DNA from: Acidimicrobiia bacterium
GTDB taxonomy: Bacteria > Actinomycetota > Acidimicrobiia > IMCC26256 > PALSA-610
Direction: 5' to 3'
Assembly (NCBI GenBank): GCA_017882905.1
Contig: JADGOO010000051.1
Coordinates: 1 to 58,139 of the forward strand
DNA length: 58,139 bases
Below are positions 51,953-58,139 of the stretch, one piece after another. Each line of letters begins with the position of its first letter. Positions within the stretch are counted from its first letter, which is position 1. A model generated the notes under the pieces. The model was not told the DNA's origin, did not search any database, and saw only the letters and a list, made by a program, of their open reading frames with translations. The translations under genes were made by a program, and so were the position numbers.

Positions 51953-52942
51953 CTACTGGTCGATGCCCCACCAACCGACGGCTTCGTTGATGCGCTGCCG
52001 CAGATCGCGATCGTCGAGCTTCGGGAGCACGTCGAGCGCGCCGAGGTTGTCGGTCACCTGCTCCGGGCGGCTCGCGCCCGTGATGACGGTCGACACGTGG
52101 CGGTTGCGTGCGCACCACGCGAGCGCGAGCTGCGGGAGCGTGCAGCCGAGCTCGTCGGCGATCACCTTCAGCGCCTTCACCTTCTGGTTGCGACCTTCGT
52201 CGACGAGCATGTCGTGGAGCCACTCGTAGCCAGGCAGGTTCGCCCGACTGTCGGCCGGCGCGCCGTCGACGTACTTGCCCGACCACAGCCCCGACGCGAG
52301 CGGGCTCCACGTGGTGATCCCGAGGCCCCAATCGTCGTAGAGGCGCCGGTACTCCTGTTCGACCTTGTTGCGATGCGTGAGGTGGTACTGCGGTTGTTCC
52401 ATCACCGGGCGGCGCAGATGGTGACGCTCGGCGATCTCGATCGCGGCGCGGATCTCATCGGCCGACCATTCCGACGTGCCCCAGTAGGTGGCCTGACCGC
52501 TCGCCACGATGTCGCTCATCGCCCACACCGTCTCTTCGATCGGCGTGTTCGGGTCGGGCCGGTGGCAGAACAGCAGGTCGACGAAGTCGAGACCAAGCCG
52601 ATCGAGTGAGCCTTCGATCGAATGCAGCAGGTACTTGCGGTTCAGCGTGTTCGTCATGTTCACGCCACCGTGGATTCCCCAGAACACCTTCGTGGAGATC
52701 ACGTAGGAATGGCGGGGCCAGCCGAGCTCGGCGATGGCGTTGCCCATGATCCGTTCCGACTCACCACCTGCGTACGACTCGGCGTTGTCGAAGAAGTTCA
52801 TGCCGCCGTCGTAGGCGGCCGCGAGACAGTCCTTCGCACGGCCGACGTCGAGCTGCGGACCGAAGCTCACCCACGACCCGAACGAGAGCACGCTCACCTG
52901 GAGCCCGGTCGGGCCGAGCCGTCGGTACACCATGTCTGCCAT
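51953..52942 (-). CDS. aldo/keto reductase (potassium-channel beta-subunit-like)
   Basis: 329-residue NADPH-dependent (beta/alpha)8 reductase of the AKR6/Kv-beta-like group. [21 protein letters not shown] begins the barrel. The tetrad is Asp and Tyr in [11 protein letters not shown], Lys in VISTKVFWG and His in [22 protein letters not shown] is typical of AKR6-type members. The frame is open to 53233, but ATG 52942 gives the family start and is 8 nt after -10 box TAGGCT (52951-52956). Confidence 0.92.
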   Translation of the reverse strand: MADMVYRRLGPTGLQVSVLSFGSWVSFGPQLDVGRAKDCLAAAYDGGMNFFDNAESYAGGESERIMGNAIAELGWPRHSYVISTKVFWGIHGGVNMTNTLNRKYLLHSIEGSLDRLGLDFVDLLFCHRPDPNTPIEETVWAMSDIVASGQATYWGTSEWSADEIRAAIEIAERHHLRRPVMEQPQYHLTHRNKVEQEYRRLYDDWGLGITTWSPLASGLWSGKYVDGAPADSRANLPGYEWLHDMLVDEGRNQKVKALKVIADELGCTLPQLALAWCARNRHVSTVITGASRPEQVTDNLGALDVLPKLDDRDLRQRINEAVGWWGIDQ

Positions 52943-52970
52943 GGTGGGCGAGCCTACGGGGCGCGTGTCG

Positions 52971-54320
52971 TCACGCCGGCTCGTCGGTCGCGAACACGCG
53001 CCACGTGCCGGGGAGGCCTTTGAGCTCGTGCTCGCCGCGATCGCGGAACGCGAGGCCGGAACCCGCCACGAGATCTCGCACCGTCGACGACACAAGGATC
53101 TCGCCACCTGCCGCGAGCGCGCACACCCGCGCCGCAGTGTGCACGGCGATCCCGGCGACGTCGTCGCCGCGCCGCTCGATCTCGCCAGTGTGCATGCCGG
53201 CACGCACCGTGACGCCGATCTGCTGCGCCGCATCGCGCATCGCCTGCGCGGCCTGCACGGCGCGAGCCGGACTGTCGAACGTGGCGAGGATGCCGTCGCC
53301 GGTGGTCTTCACGAGCCGGCCGCCGAAGCGCACGATCTGTCGCTCGACGAGCCGGTCGTGCTGGTCGAGCACCGCGCGCCATGCCTGATCGCCCGCCGCA
53401 ACCGCTTGGCTGGTGGAGTCGGCGATGTCGGTGAAGACCACGGTGGCGAGCACCCGATTCGAGAAATCGGCTTGGCGCGTGCCGGTGAGGAACTCCTCGA
53501 TCTCTCCGGCGAAGTCGCCCGGACTCGCCCACGGCACGTGGTCGCCGACGGGCAGCTCGCGGTACACGGCACCGGGGATGTGCTCGGCGAGATAGCGACC
53601 ATGGTCGGCGCGCACGAAGCCGTTGTCGCGTGCGTGCAGCACGAGCGTGGGCACGCGCACCTCCGACAGCAACGCGCGCACGTCGACGGCGATCGAGCTC
53701 GAGATCATCGCCCGTGCCGACGCCGGGCTCGCGCCGCGTTGCCCGGCCGCGCGCCACCACGCCGCGAACGACGCGTTGTCGGCCATCGACGGCACCATCA
53801 TCGGCATGTCGGACGTCTCGGGTTCTCCGTCGCTCGGCATCGTGCTGTCACGGAACCGCTCGAGGACCGCGGCGGGCACCCCGATCGGGTAGTCGTCGCT
53901 GCGCGTCATGTGCGCGAAGGCGTTCACGAGCACGAGGGCTCGCACTCGCTCCGGCTGCGTCGCCGCGAGCAGCACGGCTCCAGCGCCGGCGAACGCCGTG
54001 CCCACGAGTGCGGCCGATTCGGATCCGGCCGCGTCGAGGACGGCCAGACCGTCGTCGGCCCATCGTTGCGCGCCCGGGACGTCGAAGCCGACGAGCGGGT
54101 CGGAGAGCCCAACGCCTCGCGGGTCGAAGCGCAGCAGGCGGCTGAACGAAGCCAGTCGGTCCTCGTAGCGCCGCCAGATCTCCTGCTCGTCGGCTGCCGC
54201 GAAGGAGAAGAGCGTGCCGTTCGACATCTCGAGCACGTCGAAGGGCCCCGAGCCGACGGCCGTGTACGCGACGAAGGAGCCATCGGCGAGCTGCGCGTAT
54301 CCCGGATGCACGGCGGCCAT
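52971..54320 (-). CDS. alpha/beta-hydrolase domain fused to class III adenylate/guanylate cyclase
   Basis: 449 residues from ATG 54320. The N-terminal alpha/beta-hydrolase fold (about 1-270) has lost its nucleophile: the GxSxG elbow reads GTAFAG, so it probably senses a ligand. The C-terminal cyclase homology domain has [10 protein letters not shown] (metal Asp), [12 protein letters not shown] (second Asp) and [13 protein letters not shown], with His at the usual Asn position. cAMP or cGMP is the probable product. A GAGACT box 8 nt upstream favours this start. A longer frame to 54416 would add a Cys-rich CCAGC/CGC segment that could be a zinc ribbon. Confidence 0.85.
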   Translation of the reverse strand: MAAVHPGYAQLADGSFVAYTAVGSGPFDVLEMSNGTLFSFAAADEQEIWRRYEDRLASFSRLLRFDPRGVGLSDPLVGFDVPGAQRWADDGLAVLDAAGSESAALVGTAFAGAGAVLLAATQPERVRALVLVNAFAHMTRSDDYPIGVPAAVLERFRDSTMPSDGEPETSDMPMMVPSMADNASFAAWWRAAGQRGASPASARAMISSSIAVDVRALLSEVRVPTLVLHARDNGFVRADHGRYLAEHIPGAVYRELPVGDHVPWASPGDFAGEIEEFLTGTRQADFSNRVLATVVFTDIADSTSQAVAAGDQAWRAVLDQHDRLVERQIVRFGGRLVKTTGDGILATFDSPARAVQAAQAMRDAAQQIGVTVRAGMHTGEIERRGDDVAGIAVHTAARVCALAAGGEILVSSTVRDLVAGSGLAFRDRGEHELKGLPGTWRVFATDEPA

Positions 54321-54428
54321 GAGCAACGAGTCTCGCGCGCACCCGCAGGCGACCGGCAGAGACAGATCGGTGGCGCAGCCCGCGCAGCAGCGAGGAACGA
54401 GCGAGATGCGGGGCAAGCCACTCGCCGC

Positions 54429-54446
54429 GCCGGGCGAAGCAGGCGC
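54429..54446 (-). repeat. 18-mer repeat, copy 3 (inverted)
   Basis: Reverse complement of the 18-mer at 1339-1356 and 50281-50298, again with TTTC just before it on that strand. It lies in the 152-nt gap between the cyclase and EEP start codons; apart from the EEP -10 box the rest of that gap holds nothing that I recognise. Confidence 0.7.
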
Positions 54447-54472
54447 CAGAGAAACCGCGCCATGATGCGAGG

Positions 54473-55327
54473 GTGACGACGACCTACGACGCCGGGTACG
54501 GCGAGCTGCTCGACACGACCGTGCGCATCGCGACCTGGAACGTGTGGGGACGCTACGGCCCCTGGACCGATCGGATGCCCGTGATCGTGGAGACGCTGCG
54601 CGGCGTGAACGCCGACATCGTGTGCCTCCAGGAGTGCTGGGAGCATCCCGGCGAAGGCCAGAGCCAGGCGGCCGAGATCGCCGATGCGCTCGGTTTCGTC
54701 ACGCCGATCTACGCGCACAACCTCGAGTGGCCCGACGGTACGCGCTCGGGCAACGCGGTGCTCGCCCGCTGGCCCCGAGCGCGCGACGGCGTGCTCGTGC
54801 TGCCGCGTGCGGCCGGAGCGACGATCGACGAAGAAGGCGAGGAGCGGCTCTGCGTGTTCGCCGAGATCGATGGTCCACGGGGGCCGATCCAGGTGTACTG
54901 CGCGCACCTGTCGTGGCGGGGCGATCACGGCGCGGTTCGTCAGCTGCAGGTGGCGGCGATTGCCGCGTGGGTGCGCGAGCAACGCCCGCGGTCGTTCCCG
55001 GCCGTGCTGTGCGGCGATCTCAACGCGCCGCCCGACAGCGATGAGATCCGCATGCTCATGGCCACGGCCGCGGTGCCCGTTCCCGGTGTGTGGTTCCGCG
55101 ATGCGTGGGCCGAGTACGGCGACGGCCCGGGACACACCTGGTCGAACACGAACCCGTTCGCGGCCGCGTCGCTCGATCGGGACACCCGAATCGACTACGT
55201 CCTGACGGGCGCGCCCAAGGCCCACGGAAGCGGCCATGTTCGCCGAATCGAGGTGATCGGCGACACCCCGGTCGGCACCATGTTCGGTTCCGACCACTTC
55301 GGCCTCGCCGCCGACCTGCGCTACTAG
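54473..55327 (+). CDS. endonuclease/exonuclease/phosphatase (EEP) family protein
   Basis: 284-residue metal-dependent phosphodiesterase-fold protein. RIATWNVWG, VCLQECWE (metal Glu), HLSWRGDH, LCGDLNAPPDS and FGSDHFGLAADL are the EEP motifs in order, with the catalytic His in SDH. The substrate may be DNA, a phospholipid or a nucleotide; there is no signal peptide. GTG 54473 is 6 nt after the -10-like CATGAT (54461-54466). Confidence 0.88.
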   Translation: MTTTYDAGYGELLDTTVRIATWNVWGRYGPWTDRMPVIVETLRGVNADIVCLQECWEHPGEGQSQAAEIADALGFVTPIYAHNLEWPDGTRSGNAVLARWPRARDGVLVLPRAAGATIDEEGEERLCVFAEIDGPRGPIQVYCAHLSWRGDHGAVRQLQVAAIAAWVREQRPRSFPAVLCGDLNAPPDSDEIRMLMATAAVPVPGVWFRDAWAEYGDGPGHTWSNTNPFAAASLDRDTRIDYVLTGAPKAHGSGHVRRIEVIGDTPVGTMFGSDHFGLAADLRY

Positions 55328-55407
55328 CGACCGCTCGCCGACAGCGACATCCGAGCGCCCTGCGATGATGGGCGCGCCGCCGCCCCGAGTCCCTAGCGTC
55401 GTCGACC

Positions 55408-56307
55408 ATGGTCTCCGAGATCTTCGATCCGAACGCGTGGAGCACGGTCGACGGCTTCGACTTCACCGACATCACGTACCACCGTGCGGTCGCGCACGGC
55501 ACGGTGCGCATCGCGTTCAACCGCCCCGAGATCCGCAACGCGTTTCGGCCGCACACGGTCGATGAGCTCTACCGGGCGCTCGACCATGCCCGACAGCAGA
55601 CCGACGTGGGTTGCGTTCTGCTCACCGGTAATGGGCCGTCGCCACGCGACGGCGTCTGGGCGTTCTGCTCGGGCGGTGATCAACGCATTCGCGGCAAGAG
55701 CGGCTACCAGTACGCGCAGGGCGACACCGCCGAGACCGTCGACCCGGGGCGGACGGGCCGGCTGCACATCCTGGAAGTGCAGCGTCTGATCCGCTTCATG
55801 GGCAAGGTCGTGATCGCTGTGGTGCCCGGGTGGGCGGCCGGCGGCGGGCACTCCCTGCACGTGGTGTGCGATCTCAGCATCGCGTCACAGGAGCACGCCC
55901 GCTTCAAGCAGACCGATGCCGACGTCGCGAGCTTCGACGGCGGATTCGGATCGGCATACCTGGCGCGCCAGGTCGGTCAGAAGTTCGCGCGCGAGATCTT
56001 CTTCCTCGGTCGCGAGTACTCGGCCGACGACGCGCACCGCATGGGCATGGTCAACGCCGTCGTGCCGCACGCCGATCTCGAACGCGTCGCGCTCGAATGG
56101 GGCGCGGCGATCAATGCGAAGAGCCCCACCGCGCAGCGGATGTTGAAGTTCGCGTTCAACCTGATCGACGACGGACTCGTCGGCCAGCAGGTGTTCGCCG
56201 GCGAGGCCACGCGCCTCGCGTACATGACCGACGAAGCCGCTGAGGGACGCGATTCGTTCCTCGAGAAGCGCCCGCCTGATTGGGGCGCATATCCCTGGCA
56301 CTACTGA
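55408..56307 (+). CDS. menB: 1,4-dihydroxy-2-naphthoyl-CoA synthase
   Basis: Ring-closing crotonase-fold enzyme of menaquinone synthesis. Its 299 residues carry FCSGGDQRIRGKSGYQYA, DVASFDGGFGSAYLARQVGQ with the catalytic Asp-Ser region, and the C-terminal EGRDSFLEKRPPDW..YPWHY, all diagnostic of MenB. No other men gene is nearby. The 80-nt gap before it holds only the -10 box TAGCGT (55394-55399), 8 nt from the ATG. Confidence 0.95.
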   Translation: MVSEIFDPNAWSTVDGFDFTDITYHRAVAHGTVRIAFNRPEIRNAFRPHTVDELYRALDHARQQTDVGCVLLTGNGPSPRDGVWAFCSGGDQRIRGKSGYQYAQGDTAETVDPGRTGRLHILEVQRLIRFMGKVVIAVVPGWAAGGGHSLHVVCDLSIASQEHARFKQTDADVASFDGGFGSAYLARQVGQKFAREIFFLGREYSADDAHRMGMVNAVVPHADLERVALEWGAAINAKSPTAQRMLKFAFNLIDDGLVGQQVFAGEATRLAYMTDEAAEGRDSFLEKRPPDWGAYPWHY

Positions 56308-56332
56308 ACGGGCGGCGCGTACGGTGCTCGCA

Positions 56333-57037
56333 GTGATGACGAGCCCTGCCGACTCCGGCGCGCGTCCCGACGCCGTACTGGCCGCCGTGGCCGGCGCGCA
56401 CGCCGATCTGCTCGCCGACCTACGCGCCACCGACTTCGATCCCGCCGCGCCGAGCCTCCTGCCCGACTGGACGCTCGGCCACGTGGTCACGCATATCGCG
56501 CGCAACGCCGACAGCTTCACCCACCTCGCCGGCGAAGCAGCGCGCGGCGTGGTGGGTGTGCAGTACCCCGGCGGCTTCGCTCAGCGCCGCGACGACATCG
56601 CCGCCGGCGCGGCCCGCGCGCGCGACGCACTCGTCGACGACGCGGCCGGCGCGTGCGAGCGACTCGATGCCGCGTTCGCGTCGCTCGACGATGCGGTGTG
56701 GCGCTCCGGCCGCAGCCGGGTCACGGGCGGCGAGCAGCCCATCACGGCCCTCCCGTGGCGGCGCTGGCGCGAGACGATGGTGCACCACACCGATCTCGGC
56801 TTCGGCTACACGATCGACGACTTCCCCGACACGTTCGTCGACGGCGAGCTCCCCCAGCTCGTCGCCACGCTCCCCGACCGGCTCCCCGAGGGGATCACGG
56901 TCGCGCTCGTCGTCACCGAGACCGGCGTGTGCCTCGGCGCCGGCGACCTCGAGCTGCGGGCGCCGCGCCACGCGTTACTGGCCTGGCTGATGCGCGGTCG
57001 CGACCTCGACGGCGCGCCGCCGCTGCGGCCCTGGTGA
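56333..57037 (+). CDS. maleylpyruvate isomerase family mycothiol-dependent protein
   Basis: 234 residues from GTG 56333 (ATG 56336 is the next codon). The N-terminal DinB-like four-helix domain has LLPDWTLGHVVTHIARNADSF (first metal His) and RWRETMVHHTDLGFG (later His and Asp ligands). The C-terminal domain is the small SCP2-like part of NagL-type enzymes. The family isomerises maleylpyruvate or otherwise uses mycothiol; the substrate here is unknown. -10 box TACGGT (56320-56325) is 7 nt before the GTG. Confidence 0.83.
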   Translation: MMTSPADSGARPDAVLAAVAGAHADLLADLRATDFDPAAPSLLPDWTLGHVVTHIARNADSFTHLAGEAARGVVGVQYPGGFAQRRDDIAAGAARARDALVDDAAGACERLDAAFASLDDAVWRSGRSRVTGGEQPITALPWRRWRETMVHHTDLGFGYTIDDFPDTFVDGELPQLVATLPDRLPEGITVALVVTETGVCLGAGDLELRAPRHALLAWLMRGRDLDGAPPLRPW

Positions 57038-57057
57038 TGGCCGCGTAGGGTTCGGGT

Positions 57058-57540
57058 ATGACCGAATTTCCCCGTGCCGAGATCGAAGCAGCCGTCGAGC
57101 ACTACCGCGCCGTGCGCGAGTCGATCGATCGCGGTGAACGACCGTGGGACGCCATGGCGACGCTCTTCACCGACGACGCCGTCTACATCGATCCGGCGTG
57201 GGGCCGAGTGGAGGGCATCACGAACCTGCGCGAGTTCTTCACCGAGAGCATGGCCGGCCTCGACGACTGGGAGTTCCCGATCGAGGCCACCGCGATCGCC
57301 GGCAACCTCGTGTTCGTGAAGTGGACGCAGATCACCCCGGGCGCCAAGCCCGACGGCACCCGCTACATGCAGTCGGGACTTTCGACGTTGCGCTACGCGG
57401 GCAACAACAAGTTCGACTACGACGAAGACCTGCTCAACATGACGCACGTGAACGAGGACCTGCGCGCTTCGGGGTGGCGACCGAGCGAAGGCTTCAACTT
57501 CCCGCCCAAGGACCCCAACCGCGACTGGTCGAAGCCCTGA
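57058..57540 (+). CDS. SnoaL/NTF2-like domain protein
   Basis: 160 residues with an NTF2-like cone fold: helix EAAVEHYRAVRESIDRG, then LFTDDAVYIDPAWGRVEG and strands ending NKFDYDEDLLNMTHV. Members include polyketide cyclases, hydratases and delta-5-ketosteroid isomerase relatives. The catalytic residues are not clear, so the reaction is unknown. ATG 57058 is 6 nt after -10 box TAGGGT (57046-57051). It converges on the F420-type gene with 7 nt between stops. Confidence 0.75.
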   Translation: MTEFPRAEIEAAVEHYRAVRESIDRGERPWDAMATLFTDDAVYIDPAWGRVEGITNLREFFTESMAGLDDWEFPIEATAIAGNLVFVKWTQITPGAKPDGTRYMQSGLSTLRYAGNNKFDYDEDLLNMTHVNEDLRASGWRPSEGFNFPPKDPNRDWSKP

Positions 57541-57547
57541 CGAGCAC

Positions 57548-57970
57548 TCAGCTGCCCACCATGCCGTAGGCGTGATCGGGCACGAGTCGCGCCACGAGCC
57601 GGCGGTCGTTCACCATCGACGCGCGGTACTCGTTCCAATCGGGGTGCTCACCGGCCACGGCGCGGTACAGCGCCACCAGCTCGTCGACCGTCGCGTCGTC
57701 GGGCGACGTCGCCACGGGTGTCAGCTCGGCGGTCCCCTCGATCACCACGTACGCCCAGAAGCTGTCGCCGGGCACGTAGAGCGAGGCGCGCGCATCGCGG
57801 CCGAGGTTCTTCGTCTTGGCACGATCTGCTGTGATCGAGATGCGGATGCGGCCGTCGTCGCCGAGGGCGTAGATGATGTTCGACAGCTGCGGCCGGCCGT
57901 CGCGCTTGAGCGTGACGAGCACGCCGTTCTTGCGGTCTTTGGCGAAGGCGAGTGCGCCAGTGAGGTCCAT
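57548..57970 (-). CDS. PPOX-class split-barrel flavin/F420-dependent protein
   Basis: 140 residues of the pyridoxamine-phosphate-oxidase-like split barrel, in the actinobacterial F420H2-dependent (FDOR-B) style. KNGVLVTLKRDGRPQLSNIIYALGDDGRIRISIT is the core, and ADRAKTKNLGRD.RASLYV the cofactor-phosphate region. It probably binds F420 or FMN and reduces an unknown substrate. ATG 57970 lies 8 nt after -10 box TACGGT, half of a bidirectional promoter. Confidence 0.85.
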   Translation of the reverse strand: MDLTGALAFAKDRKNGVLVTLKRDGRPQLSNIIYALGDDGRIRISITADRAKTKNLGRDARASLYVPGDSFWAYVVIEGTAELTPVATSPDDATVDELVALYRAVAGEHPDWNEYRASMVNDRRLVARLVPDHAYGMVGS

Positions 57971-57978
57971 GGGGGCTC

Positions 57979-57988
57979 ACCGTAGACT
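57979..57988. promoter_or_regulatory. fused bidirectional -10 element
   Basis: ACCGTAGACT. The minus strand reads TACGGT, 8 nt before ATG 57970; the plus strand reads TAGACT, 6 nt before GTG 57995. The shared TA is at 57983-57984. Start codons are 25 nt apart. Confidence 0.62.
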
Positions 57989-57994
57989 CCGGTC

Positions 57995-58139
57995 GTGGGC
58001 GCGATCCTCCGGGCTGTCGAGCACGTGACCGTCGACATCGATGTCAACCGTGCCCACGCGTACAACCAGGCGAGCGTGCGACTCCTCGCGAACGGCGATC
58101 TGCTCGCCGTGTACAACGAGGAACGGTGGCCGTTCCATC
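57995..58139 (+). CDS. start of a BNR/sialidase-like protein (3' end outside window)
   Basis: Only the first 48 codons are in the window. The frame opens at GTG 57995, 6 nt after -10 box TAGACT. The visible segment QASVRLLANGDLLAVYNEE has the strand-turn-strand look of BNR/sialidase propeller proteins (R.PNGDLLA). No signal peptide is seen. The family call is tentative. Confidence 0.45.
   Translation, partial: MGAILRAVEHVTVDIDVNRAHAYNQASVRLLANGDLLAVYNEERWPFH

Overview
The window is a very GC-rich, almost fully coding stretch (about 52 genes in 58 kb, no gap above 260 bases) of an actinobacterial chromosome. The gene content fits Actinomycetota: a mycothiol-type maleylpyruvate isomerase, an F420/FMN split-barrel protein, an Ada-AlkA fusion, a LigB-type DNA ligase, MenB, and many P450, SDR, acyl-CoA ligase and Rieske genes. 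The mix resembles free-living aquatic or soil Acidimicrobiia, but that placement is inference. I see no rRNA, tRNA, CRISPR, transposase, integrase or phage gene.

Layout. 1-5.7 kb, minus strand: Ada-AlkA repair protein (cut by the left edge), GH4 glycosidase, GNAT/SCP2 protein and acetoacetyl-CoA synthetase. 5.8-16.4 kb: DMT exporter, two paralogous dihydrodipicolinate-reductase-like enzymes, a P450, class I fumarase, a metal-site-less MBL protein, a flavin monooxygenase and an orphan CoxL-type molybdenum hydroxylase. 16.4-25.8 kb: a membrane beta-propeller protein bracketed by 46-bp palindromic repeats, a hydroxyacid dehydrogenase, two SDRs, a secreted DUF1996 protein, a MerB-like protein, a methyltransferase-DNA ligase pair and an MDR reductase. 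25.8-31 kb: Rieske oxygenase divergent from an acyl-CoA synthetase, a TesB thioesterase and a lipoprotein sulfatase. 31-41.3 kb: flavodoxin, an EthD-like protein, a second DMT exporter, glutathione peroxidase, then an aminopropyltransferase, DinB-MOSC fusion and sulfatase operon facing another sulfatase, and a patatin. 41.3-48.6 kb: Pr6Pr membrane protein, P450, SDR, amidohydrolase, and a 2OG-Fe oxygenase, PLP decarboxylase and TauD dioxygenase row. 48.6-58.1 kb: cold-shock protein, LLM flavin oxidoreductase, Zn-alcohol dehydrogenase with VOC protein, aldo/keto reductase, hydrolase-cyclase fusion, EEP phosphodiesterase, MenB, maleylpyruvate isomerase, SnoaL-like and F420-type proteins, and the start of a BNR-like gene.

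How it works together. Much of the region looks like a broad catabolic toolbox (CoA activation, hydroxylation, dehydrogenation, desulfation) expressed from many short units rather than one pathway. The clearest system-level signal is in the DNA. About 25 genes have a TANNNT-like -10 box 6-9 nt before the start codon, which implies leaderless mRNAs. At four divergent gene pairs the two -10 boxes are fused on one shared TA, giving putative bidirectional leaderless promoters. Several convergent or gene-end junctions carry palindromes that run into the stop codons. Two repeat families (a 46-bp palindromic element, three copies; an 18-mer, three copies) have no explanation in the genes. I did not find a defence island or another evident new multi-gene machine.
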